Origin: an uncultured Syntrophomonadaceae bacterium
Lineage (GTDB): Bacteria; Bacillota; Syntrophomonadia; Syntrophomonadales; Syntrophomonadaceae
Assembly (NCBI GenBank): GCA_944391275.1
Contig: CALXSZ010000184.1
Location: forward strand, 1-9,147
Direction: 5' to 3'
Length of the DNA stretch: 9,147 nt
Made by a program: the position numbers and the translations under genes. The notes under the pieces were generated by a model. That model did no database searches. It was not told the origin of the DNA and was given only the letters and a program-made list of their open reading frames with translations. This document shows, piece after piece, positions 1 through 5,571 of the stretch. The stretch's first letter is position 1; every line of letters begins with the position of its first letter.

Positions 1-477
1 CCGGCTTTGCCGTTAGATGGGGGACGAATTCTCCGGGCAATTACGGGAGGCTTTTTGGGCTATCGGAGAGCTACGCAGCTAACAGCGGTATTGGGGAAAG
101 CGATCGCCATTCTACTTTTGGCGCTGGGATTCCAGCAGTTTTCTGAAGGAATGGGCGTCAACCGCATGCTGATCGGAGCCGTCCTTTTTTGGACGGCGTA
201 CCGGGAACAGCGTTTTTTTTCTTACAGTTTTTTACGCTTTCTTCTTCATCAAAAACAACAGCTCTCCGAAAAAGGAATGCTTCCCGTCAAAGCTGTGGTA
301 TGTATGCGCCATACTGAAGTACGGCGCGTTTTGGAAGACGTGCGGCCGCAGCATTATTTGGTGGTGACCGTTGTGGATGAGCAGCACCGGATCATTGGAA
401 ATCGTAGCGAGACGCAATTGATCGAGGCCTTCATGGAGCGGGGGACGCGCGTTCAAATCCAGGAGGTGCCCGGTTGA
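1..477 (+). CDS. spoIVFB: SpoIVFB-like intramembrane site-2 protease (M50), 3' end
   Basis: Partial: the frame is open from base 1, so the start and the HExxH zinc motif lie upstream; 158 codons are present. The first residues, PALPLDGGRIL, are the second conserved M50 motif, whose Asp is the third zinc ligand. Hydrophobic stretches follow (about residues 28-45 and 50-64), then a soluble tail (about 82-158) that resembles the degenerate CBS domain of SpoIVFB, with 'LPVKAVV' and 'HYLVVTVVDEQHRIIG'. SpoIVFB cleaves pro-sigma-K in the membrane around the forespore, and its CBS domain binds ATP and the substrate. The identification rests on family knowledge plus the neighbouring sporulation gene; a generic M50 protease with a CBS tail is the alternative. 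spoIVFA would be expected just upstream. The stop is only 4 bases from the convergent spoIIP stop, and no terminator is visible between them. Confidence 0.8.
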   Translation, partial: PALPLDGGRILRAITGGFLGYRRATQLTAVLGKAIAILLLALGFQQFSEGMGVNRMLIGAVLFWTAYREQRFFSYSFLRFLLHQKQQLSEKGMLPVKAVVCMRHTEVRRVLEDVRPQHYLVVTVVDEQHRIIGNRSETQLIEAFMERGTRVQIQEVPG

Positions 478-481
478 ATTT

Positions 482-1495
482 TTACGCTGCGTTTGATTCT
501 GCCAGGTAAGGAAGTACCTGGATCAAAAAGGTTTGCAGGACGTCCGTGATACAAGACGCGGCTTTTTCGGCTGTATCGCGCGACATGCCGTCTGTGCCGA
601 ATTCCATCAGCATAGCGCTGGGATAAAGATCCTGATTATAGAGGCCTTTGCCGATATAAATGCCTCGGACTAAGTCGGGATAAATTTCGTCCGCTATTTC
701 CTTAAATGCATAGGCGTAACGCAGATTGGTTTCCATGTTTGGATTAGCGGCTCCCACTACCAGCATAACGCGTGCGGTAAGCTGCCCGTTAATGGTTGTG
801 ACGTAGTCTTCCACCGGAGCGGAATCTCGATGCAGATCGATGACTAAATCGGGTTGTTCCGGCAAAAGGCTTAACAGGGTTTCCCGTGAGCGCTCGTAGG
901 CGGAGGAATCATGCGGGTCGTGCGTCGCGTAACTGTGAGTGACGCTGGCTCCTAAAGCCCGCAGCGATTCGCTTAAACGTTCCCCCACTTCGTAGACGTC
1001 GCCGTTGCCGGGTTCGCTGGTGATGTTGGTGCCATATCCGTAGCTTTCGTCGCTGTGCGTGTGGTAGATGACGACGTGAACGTCGCGTTCTTCCCCGTTT
1101 GGACCAATCATGGCGCTTTGCATGAGAGGAGGGTCAGAGGAAGGAGTCGTTTGGTTCAGAAAATTTGCCTTAGGCCATTGGACTGGCTGGAAATAATCTG
1201 GGGGATCAATCGGAGAAGCAATTGGGAATCCATCGCCGCGCTGGTCTAACTGATACCACTGATTCTGTGTACTTAAAAAGTGGTCCCCGTCTTGCACCGG
1301 CCAGCTGGTTTGAAAAAGCATTTCGCCGTCTTCCGTTTGAATCGTATAAAAACCGTCGGTGCTGGTTTCGTCCAATTCCGAGGAAGAAAGCGTGTTTTCG
1401 CGGGTGAGTCCGGAAAAGAAATACATACAAGCCGCTACAACGATCACAGCCACAAGCGACCAAAGAAATACCGGGTAAAATGTTTTTTGTCTCAT
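482..1495 (-). CDS. spoIIP: Stage II sporulation protein P (SpoIIP), engulfment peptidoglycan hydrolase
   Basis: 337 aa. SpoIIP is a mother-cell amidase/endopeptidase that works with SpoIID and SpoIIM to degrade septal peptidoglycan during engulfment. The N-terminus is a short positive stretch plus one membrane anchor (about residues 8-28), then a low-conservation linker, then the catalytic domain (about 125-325). Visible family motifs are IYHTHSDES (143-151; H145, H147, E150), DLHRDS (220-225) and the late MLMEFG (E298), which correspond to the metal and catalytic positions of the SpoIIP family. The ATG at 1495 is preceded by AAGGAGGA six bases away, so the start is firm. A sigma-E-like promoter lies further upstream. 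The length is normal and no damage is seen. Confidence is high because of the motif set. Confidence 0.93.
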   Translation of the reverse strand: MRQKTFYPVFLWSLVAVIVVAACMYFFSGLTRENTLSSSELDETSTDGFYTIQTEDGEMLFQTSWPVQDGDHFLSTQNQWYQLDQRGDGFPIASPIDPPDYFQPVQWPKANFLNQTTPSSDPPLMQSAMIGPNGEERDVHVVIYHTHSDESYGYGTNITSEPGNGDVYEVGERLSESLRALGASVTHSYATHDPHDSSAYERSRETLLSLLPEQPDLVIDLHRDSAPVEDYVTTINGQLTARVMLVVGAANPNMETNLRYAYAFKEIADEIYPDLVRGIYIGKGLYNQDLYPSAMLMEFGTDGMSRDTAEKAASCITDVLQTFLIQVLPYLAESNAA

Positions 1496-1557
1496 AAAAA
1501 ATCCTCCTTAAGAAACGATAGCGATAACCAAGAAAATGAAAATCGTCTCCAATAATC

Positions 1558-1588
1558 ATAGTCTGCACCACGGCGGAAAAAATATGAG
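1558..1588 (-). promoter_or_regulatory. Sigma-E-type promoter of spoIIP
   Basis: On the minus strand, CTCATATT (1588-1581) and CAGACTAT (1565-1558) are separated by 15 bases. They match the sigma-E consensus (GTCATATT and CATACAMT) at 7 of 8 and 6 of 8 positions. Initiation would fall near 1551, giving a leader of about 56 bases that ends in the strong ribosome binding site at 1502-1509. Sigma-E control is what is known for spoIIP in Bacillus, which supports the reading. Confidence 0.6.
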
Positions 1589-1600
1589 AAAAGATTTTTG

Positions 1601-1626
1601 TTTTTCCCAGTTTGTTTTCCCAGTTT
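1601..1626 (+). repeat. Two tandem 13-base repeats in the paaI promoter region
   Basis: TTTTTCCCAGTTT (1601-1613) is followed directly by GTTTTCCCAGTTT (1614-1626), identical at 12 of 13 bases. A decayed third copy (ATTTTTCCTAG) starts at 1627. The array ends just where the -35 of the downstream promoter would be. It could be a regulator site or simple slippage. Confidence 0.6.
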
Positions 1627-1629
1627 ATT

Positions 1630-1658
1630 TTTCCTAGAATGAAAAATTTGTGTATAAT
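1630..1658 (+). promoter_or_regulatory. Sigma-A promoter of the thioesterase gene
   Basis: A perfect TATAAT lies at 1653-1658, with a poor -35 (TTTCCT, 1630-1635) at 17 bases. The expected start near 1665 gives a leader of about 33 bases containing AAAAGGAG. The weak -35 and the adjacent tandem repeats suggest that an activator could help, but this is inference. Confidence 0.5.
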
Positions 1659-1697
1659 GGAACGAAAAAGAAAAAATAAAACAAAAGGAGTTCCGAC

Positions 1698-2135
1698 GTG
1701 AAAACAGAAAACTTAGGAGTAGAACCCGATCTCTTTGAAGAATTGATTCGGCGGGTTGAGACAATCCCTTTTTACCGGTATTTAGGATTTGAATTAGAAA
1801 ATGTTCGGCCGGGCGAAGCAATTGTCAGCGTGTCGACGCCACCGGAATATGCCAATATTGATCAAAGCGTCCATGGGGGTGTAATCATGGCTTTAGCCGA
1901 CGCCGCCATGGCCACCGCGGTCCGAACGCTGGGGGCGAAAACAACAACCGTCCAATTGGAAACGGCCTTTTTACGGCATGGAACGATTGGTCAAAGGTTG
2001 ATTGCACAGGGCAAAGTGGTGAAGTTTGGAAAAAAAATTGCTTTTTGTGAATGCCGTGTCCAGTGCGGCGCACAGGAAATTGCTTCCGTGAAAGCGACGT
2101 TTTTCCGTACCGGCGACTTACTGGATAAAAAATAA
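1698..2135 (+). CDS. PaaI-family hotdog-fold acyl-CoA thioesterase
   Basis: 145 aa, the usual size of a single hotdog domain. The family signature is clear: VHGGVIMALADAAMATA (residues 58-74), with the oxyanion-side HGG (59-61) and D68/A-rich helix, followed by beta strands 'VSVSTPPEYANI' and 'GKKIAFCECRVQ'. Members hydrolyse aryl- or acyl-CoA thioesters in the cytosol, and the natural substrate cannot be told from sequence. The GTG start at 1698 follows AAAAGGAG with a 7-base gap. It is transcribed away from spoIIP and looks monocistronic; no clear terminator follows. The class is secure, the exact role is not. Confidence 0.88.
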   Translation: MKTENLGVEPDLFEELIRRVETIPFYRYLGFELENVRPGEAIVSVSTPPEYANIDQSVHGGVIMALADAAMATAVRTLGAKTTTVQLETAFLRHGTIGQRLIAQGKVVKFGKKIAFCECRVQCGAQEIASVKATFFRTGDLLDKK

Positions 2136-2167
2136 CCCCGTTTGATCGGTCTTTTCGACAAGGATTG

Positions 2168-2422
2168 ATGAGAACGGTTATTTGCGACCGTTTGGGCGCT
2201 GGGTACGGAAAGAAAAACGTTTTGGATGAGATGAAAATCTTTCCATGAAGGCAACAAAAGAGGAAGATGGTATCGGTGGGCGGATGAATTTTTTACGGAA
2301 AATCGGATGGTTTTGAACCTTCGGGGGCGTTAAAGAAGCAAGAAGACGTCGTGAATCGAATGAAGGATAAAACAAGAACCTGGGCGCACATCTGTTTCCC
2401 GGATTTCATACACTACTATTAA
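2168..2422 (+). pseudogene. Decayed N-terminal fragment of an ABC-transporter ATPase (FecE/FepC-like)
   Basis: One frame reads ...LGAGYGKKNVLDEM, then a TGA (2246), then a second TGA (2285), then YGKSDG, FEPSGAL and EDVVNRMKDK, ending at a TAA (2420). These pieces line up in order with the ATP-binding subunit of siderophore/cobalamin-type importers: the A-loop 'GYGKKxVLD', a broken Walker A ending in GKS, the 'L-P-SG-V' turn and the 'DV--M---RA--I---P' stretch before the Q-loop. The Q-loop, LSGGQ signature, Walker B and H-switch are absent, and the following sequence is a different gene. The spacing from VLD to PSG is about five residues short, so small deletions have also occurred. The alignment was made by eye; the fragment could instead be coincidental noncoding sequence. 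Confidence 0.45.
2386..2414 (+). promoter_or_regulatory. Sigma-E-type promoter of the spoVM-like gene
   Basis: CATACACT (2407-2414) is a perfect match to the sigma-E -10 consensus CATACAMT. GCACATCT (2386-2393), 13 bases upstream, is a partial -35. Initiation near 2421 would leave about 35 bases before the spoVM-like ATG. The promoter sits inside the end of the ATPase relic. In Bacillus spoVM is sigma-E dependent, so promoter and gene support each other. Confidence 0.55.
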
Positions 2423-2455
2423 ATACCGCGAAGAAAAGTCAAAAGAGGTGGGAGA

Positions 2456-2563
2456 ATGCGAGATATTCGGGTTTACTTTATACCGCTGCCATCGTTTATG
2501 AAAAAAATCGTAGCGAAATTTATTGGTAAAGAAAATAGGCTAGGCTGCGAAAATCTTCTTTAG
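2456..2563 (+). CDS. spoVM: SpoVM-like spore coat assembly micropeptide (35 aa)
   Basis: A 35-codon ORF with the ribosome binding site GAGGTG (2445-2450) five bases before the ATG. Its core, RVYFIPLPSFMKKIVAKFIG (residues 5-24), aligns without gaps with the 26-residue Bacillus SpoVM shifted by three. Y7, I9, L11, P12, F14, I18, V19 and G24 are identical, including the LP-x-F motif with the key proline, and M15 and I23 are conservative. SpoVM is an amphipathic helix that binds the convex outer forespore membrane, anchors SpoIVA to start coat and cortex assembly, and is a known substrate of FtsH. Here there are three extra N-terminal residues and about eight extra C-terminal ones, the latter encoded by the left arm and loop of a hairpin. 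A sigma-E box lies upstream. The match was made from memory; the low length makes chance possible but unlikely. Confidence 0.72.
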   Translation: MRDIRVYFIPLPSFMKKIVAKFIGKENRLGCENLL

Positions 2564-2600
2564 CCTAGCCTACAGCTTCTTGCAAACAGGAAAAAGCTGT
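2536..2600 (+). repeat. Two adjoining hairpins at the end of the spoVM-like gene
   Basis: TAGGCTAGGCT (2536-2546) pairs perfectly with AGCCTAGCCTA (2562-2572). The 15-base loop holds the first base of the stop codon, the rest of which enters the right arm. A second perfect 7-bp stem, ACAGCTT (2572-2578) with AAGCTGT (2594-2600), follows directly. Neither has a proper T run, so a standard intrinsic terminator is doubtful; protection of the 3' end of the mRNA is possible. The left arm is itself a doubled TAGGC. Confidence 0.6.
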
Positions 2601-2621
2601 GAAAGCGATCAAAACGTGGAT

Positions 2622-2650
2622 TTGTATTTATTCATATTTTATGTTACACT
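2622..2650 (+). promoter_or_regulatory. Candidate sigma-A promoter for the two-gene unit 2770-3652
   Basis: TTGTAT (2622-2627), a 17-base spacer and TACACT (2645-2650), with TG one base before the -10 (extended -10). Initiation would be near 2657, leaving a leader of about 113 bases. No better promoter was found before the gene at 2770; TTGACT at 2697 has no -10 at a usable distance. Confidence 0.4.
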
Positions 2651-2652
2651 AA

Positions 2653-2679
2653 GCAGGTATTGAACGCCTGTGGTTTTTT
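2653..2679 (+). terminator. Weak intrinsic terminator candidate
   Basis: GCAGGT (2653-2658) pairs with GCCTGT (2666-2671), including two G-U pairs, over a 7-base loop, followed by GG and six T (2674-2679). It could end the spoVM-like transcript. A transcript starting at about 2657 from the promoter above would lack most of the left arm and escape it. Confidence 0.4.
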
Positions 2680-2769
2680 GATAAGGAAAATTCCGCTTGA
2701 CTTTTTTGAAAAACGGACGGGCCATATCACATTAATGAAAGGACAGCAAATTTTGTGGAGGTGAATGCT

Positions 2770-3207
2770 GTGAATGAGAAATGGAGTAAGGGAGAACCGG
2801 TAAGTTTAAAAGATTTGCTGCGCATTACCCCGTTGGTTCAAGAATTAATGCAAGTTAGTGAAGATCTGAATGTAAGCATACCGGATTTGTTGTGGCTGAT
2901 GAGAAAACTGGCTGACGACGTCAAAGATCTTTCCAGCCTTGGCGATATGCAGGAGATGGAACTGGAGGATTTGCTGGATTCGAAACGGGCAGGATTTCAT
3001 GAGAACTTTTCGGATCTGGAGGATGAAAATGAAGAACTTCATGAATTAGAAGAAGACGAGGATGAACCCGTCGATTATACGGTCAGCGTAAAAATCAGCG
3101 GTTCCGAACGTTTCCCGGAAGTTTCCTTCAGAGCAAGCGTCGCAGACAGAGCCGACCTAACCTACTTTTTTGAATGGCTGGCCGATATGGTAGAAAAAAT
3201 GGAATAG
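2770..3207 (+). CDS. Acidic protein of unknown function
   Basis: 145 aa from the GTG at 2770, chosen because GGAGGTG (2757-2763) lies six bases before it; an upstream in-frame GTG at 2755 has no such site. I do not recognise the family. The N-terminal half (about residues 10-60) is helical and leucine-rich. It is followed by a very acidic stretch (about 75-101, including 'EDENEELHELEEDEDE') and a C-terminal part (about 104-145) with alternating strands and a closing amphipathic helix ('YFFEWLADMVEKME'). There is no signal peptide and no membrane segment, so it is probably cytosolic. It forms a tight pair with the next gene (4-base gap), which implies a shared job. The acidic linker suggests binding of a basic partner or metal, but that is a guess. 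Confidence 0.75.
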   Translation: MNEKWSKGEPVSLKDLLRITPLVQELMQVSEDLNVSIPDLLWLMRKLADDVKDLSSLGDMQEMELEDLLDSKRAGFHENFSDLEDENEELHELEEDEDEPVDYTVSVKISGSERFPEVSFRASVADRADLTYFFEWLADMVEKME

Positions 3208-3211
3208 CCGA

Positions 3212-3652
3212 ATGCATGACGACACGGAGACAAAAACAGAGAAAAAAAGAAATTGGCGATCGTGGGGAAGGATGCTTGTGATTCTCTGCATCACTGGGAT
3301 AATCGGATGGGGATACGAGGAAAAATCGATCGATCATCTTGTGGTGCAGGTGGATATGGAAACCGTTTTGGATCAATATAATTCCGAATTTGCCTTGGAG
3401 GAAAACTCGGATCGCATTTTGACGGAGATGGCTTTTCACAGGTCTTTTTCCGGCCAGGAAGGTGAAGTGTTTTATGCGGTTTGGCAAAACCGGGATGGGA
3501 GCGTAGAGACGGAAAAGTATAGAATTATTGCCGATGAATCTGAACGCGGATATGCATTTTTCTATGAGGACCGTTTTGAAAATTTGCATTTACCCTCGAG
3601 CCGATTGGTTGTTTTTGTGAATAGCGATGAGGGGTGGCTACGAAAAGAATAA
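3212..3652 (+). CDS. Single-pass membrane-anchored protein of unknown function
   Basis: 146 aa. The charged N-terminus is rich in Lys and Arg (residues 8-20). It precedes one hydrophobic segment (about 20-35, 'MLVILCITGIIGWGY'), so by the positive-inside rule the C-terminal domain of about 110 residues should lie outside the cytoplasm. That domain has mixed strands ('VFYAVWQNRDGSVETEKYRII', in parts) and no cysteine or known catalytic motif. The ATG is four bases after the upstream stop with only a poor ribosome binding site, which indicates translational coupling. A strong terminator follows. I do not recognise a family. Confidence 0.72.
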   Translation: MHDDTETKTEKKRNWRSWGRMLVILCITGIIGWGYEEKSIDHLVVQVDMETVLDQYNSEFALEENSDRILTEMAFHRSFSGQEGEVFYAVWQNRDGSVETEKYRIIADESERGYAFFYEDRFENLHLPSSRLVVFVNSDEGWLRKE

Positions 3653-3663
3653 CGGAAAATATA

Positions 3664-3692
3664 AAGCTTGGCGATGTTGCCAGGCTTTTTTT
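3664..3692 (+). terminator. Intrinsic terminator of the two-gene unit
   Basis: AAGCTTGGC (3664-3672) pairs with GCCAGGCTT (3679-3687) over a 6-base loop: 9 bp with one G-T wobble, followed by T through 3692. It sits 12 bases after the stop codon and insulates the unit from the biotin operon. Confidence 0.88.
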
Positions 3693-3734
3693 ATGGCGGA
3701 AATTGCTGAATCAAAGAGGGAATAAGCAAGATTA

Positions 3735-3765
3735 TTGTAAACCAAAACAAAAATAAAGTTGACAA
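3735..3765 (+). promoter_or_regulatory. BirA-type biotin operator, site 1
   Basis: TTGTAAACC (3735-3743), 13 A-rich bases, then AGTTGACAA (3757-3765). The left half is exactly the known biotin repressor half-site and the right half is its near complement. The right half contains the whole -35 hexamer, so binding of biotinyl-AMP-loaded BirA should block RNA polymerase. The family consensus usually has a slightly longer spacer (14-16). Confidence 0.8.
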
Positions 3766-3787
3766 TAAAAAGGAGAATTTGTATAAT
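3759..3787 (+). promoter_or_regulatory. Sigma-A promoter of the bioBDA operon
   Basis: TTGACA (3759-3764), a 17-base spacer and TATAAT (3782-3787) match both consensus hexamers perfectly at ideal spacing. Initiation is expected near 3794. Such a strong promoter fits a gene set that must be tightly repressed, as the two overlapping or adjacent operators indicate. Confidence 0.93.
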
Positions 3788-3799
3788 AAAGGACAACGA

Positions 3800-3830
3800 A
3801 TGTAAACCAAATAAATAAAAAAGTTGACCA
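3800..3830 (+). promoter_or_regulatory. BirA-type biotin operator, site 2
   Basis: ATGTAAACC (3800-3808), 13 A-rich bases, then AGTTGACCA (3822-3830). It has the same layout and spacer length as site 1, starting 65 bp downstream and just after the transcription start. Its outer bases are more degenerate, so it is probably the weaker site. Confidence 0.65.
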
Positions 3831-3879
3831 TTAAACACAAAAATTAATCCAAAACATCGAAAGAGAGAAGGCGAAAGCA

Positions 3880-4863
3880 GTGGAAAATCCAATTCCTTTC
3901 GTAACGGCTTGGAAAGAGAAAATTTTAAATGGAGCGGTGATTGACAAAGATACCGCCATGCAACTGGTCGAACAGCCCCTGGAAGAATTGTGTTCGGCAG
4001 CGGACGCCATCCGGCAGCATTTCTGTCAGAAGGATTTTGATCTTTGTACCATTGTAAATGGAAAAAGCGGACGTTGTTCTGAAGACTGCAAGTATTGCGC
4101 GCAATCGGCGCACTATATTACCGAAGTCGAAACGTACCCTTTGCTTTCTACCGATGAGATCGTCAAACAAGCTATCTATAACGATGAACGCGGGGTGGTC
4201 CGCTATTCAATTGTTACATCTGGAAAGAAACTATCGGATTCGGAAATCGACAAGGTTTGCGAGAGTATTCAGGCGGTTCGGGAAAAAACCGGCGTAGCGG
4301 TTTGCGTGTCCTTTGGATTGCTGGATGAAGCGGCTTTTCGTAAGCTCAAAGCAGCTGGAGCGTCCCGGGTGCATTGCAATTTGGAATCATCGCGGCGCTA
4401 TTTTCCGGAAGTTTGTACCACGCATACCTATGATGAAAAGATCGCCACGCTCAAAGCGGCACAAAAAGCCGGATTAAGCATTTGTAGCGGCGGCATTATG
4501 GGTTTGGGCGAAACCATGGAAGACCGTATCGATATGGTTCTGACGGCCCGTGAACTCGGCGTAAAATCCATTCCGGTCAATATTTTAAATCCGATTCCGG
4601 GAACCCCTTATGAAAAGAATCCGCGCCTGACCATGGACGAAATTCGTCGGATTGTGGCTATTTTCCGTTTCCTGATCCCGGATGGGTCCATACGGATGGC
4701 AGGCGGAAGAGGGTTTTTGCCCGAACAAGGCAGGGTCTGTTTTACTTCGGGTGCCAATGCAGCGATTTCGGGCGATATGCTGACGACTTCCGGGATTACG
4801 ATTGAGAAAGACCGGCAAATGTTGGAAGAATTAGGGTATCATACGGAGCGATGCCATGGGTAA
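3880..4863 (+). CDS. bioB: Biotin synthase (radical SAM)
   Basis: 327 aa, normal length. BioB inserts sulfur into dethiobiotin as the last step of biotin synthesis in the cytosol. The radical-SAM [4Fe-4S] motif CSEDCKYC is at 66-73 (C66, C70, C73). Other family marks are 'CSGGIMGLGET' (from C202), 'SIPVNILNPIPGTP' (230-243) and 'IRMAGGR' (271-277). Compared with Escherichia coli BioB, the auxiliary-cluster ligands C128, C188 and R260 are matched by C142, C202 and R272. The C97 position is a serine (S110, in 'RYSIVTSG'), and two extra cysteines occur at C166 ('HCNLES') and C179. This fits the variant reported from obligate anaerobes, which carries a larger auxiliary cluster. The GTG start follows AGAAGG at 8 bases. 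First gene of the operon; it overlaps bioD by 8 bases. Confidence 0.96.
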   Translation: MENPIPFVTAWKEKILNGAVIDKDTAMQLVEQPLEELCSAADAIRQHFCQKDFDLCTIVNGKSGRCSEDCKYCAQSAHYITEVETYPLLSTDEIVKQAIYNDERGVVRYSIVTSGKKLSDSEIDKVCESIQAVREKTGVAVCVSFGLLDEAAFRKLKAAGASRVHCNLESSRRYFPEVCTTHTYDEKIATLKAAQKAGLSICSGGIMGLGETMEDRIDMVLTARELGVKSIPVNILNPIPGTPYEKNPRLTMDEIRRIVAIFRFLIPDGSIRMAGGRGFLPEQGRVCFTSGANAAISGDMLTTSGITIEKDRQMLEELGYHTERCHG

Positions 4864-5539
4864 AGGATTATTTATTACCGGAACCGGAACTGATATCGGA
4901 AAAACATTTGTGACTGCGCTTATCGTGAAGAAATTGCATGACGCGGGTTTTCGGTCGGTTTATTATAAAGCGGCCGTCAGCGGAAATACGCGCGATCCGC
5001 AAGGGAGGCTCATTCCGGGAGATGCGGAATTTGTCCGAGAAGTGGCCCAAATTCCGGAGCCGGCTTCTCAGATGGTTTCCTACGTCTACGAACATGCGTA
5101 TTCGCCGCATTTAGCCGCCCGTATCGAAGGACAGCCGGTTGAAATGCCGGTTGTAAAAGAACATTTTGAAAACTTACGCGCGAAGAGCGATTTTATTACG
5201 ATGGAAGGCAGCGGAGGAATTTTGTGTCCAATCCGTTGGGACGAACAAAAAATCTGGCTGGAGGACGTGATTAAGCACTTGCAACTTCCAACACTAATTG
5301 TCGCCGAAGCCAGTTTGGGTACAATCAACAGCGCGGTGTTAACCTGCGAATATTTAAGACAACGGGATATTCCGGTTCGGGGGTTTATTTTTAATCATTT
5401 TCATCCGGGCGACGTGATGGAAGAAGACAATCGGAGAATGGTCGAGGAACGCACGGGATTACCGGTTCTGGCGAGTGTTCAGGAGAAGGATTTGGAATTG
5501 CGGCTTCCTGTTGAAAAATTGGTTGCGCTCTATGCGTAA
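4856..5539 (+). CDS. bioD: Dethiobiotin synthetase
   Basis: 227 aa, typical. BioD closes the ureido ring of DAPA with CO2 and ATP to give dethiobiotin, acting as a cytosolic dimer. The modified P-loop GTGTDIGKT is at 9-17 (D13, K16, T17). 'YYKAAVSG' carries K38, matching the catalytic Lys of the family. D56 in 'PGDAEF' and E117 in 'MEGSGG' (116-121) match the Mg2+ ligands, and 'AEASLGTINSAVLT' is the DAPA/nucleotide-side helix. The ATG lies inside the end of bioB (8-base overlap) with GGAG upstream, so translation is coupled. It is followed by 32 bases and then bioA. Confidence 0.95.
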   Translation: MGKGLFITGTGTDIGKTFVTALIVKKLHDAGFRSVYYKAAVSGNTRDPQGRLIPGDAEFVREVAQIPEPASQMVSYVYEHAYSPHLAARIEGQPVEMPVVKEHFENLRAKSDFITMEGSGGILCPIRWDEQKIWLEDVIKHLQLPTLIVAEASLGTINSAVLTCEYLRQRDIPVRGFIFNHFHPGDVMEEDNRRMVEERTGLPVLASVQEKDLELRLPVEKLVALYA

Positions 5540-5571
5540 GCCGGGAAAAATCTTGAAAAGAAGGGGCAGAC

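Noticed and set aside
502..521. 7-bp hairpin near the 3' end of spoIIP as a shared terminator
   Set aside because: No T run on either strand, and it lies within coding sequence.
2173..2192. AACGGT/ACCGTT hairpin after the thioesterase gene as its terminator
   Set aside because: It is followed by GGGCGCTGGG, not a T run, and lies in the ATPase relic.
2735..2764. Possible 9-codon leader peptide (ATG 2735) before the acidic gene
   Set aside because: No ribosome binding site and no regulatory codon run or attenuator; probably chance.
3638..3892. Hydrophobic 84-codon ORF on the minus strand
   Set aside because: It is antisense to the biotin promoter and operators; the hydrophobic look comes from the AT-rich DNA.
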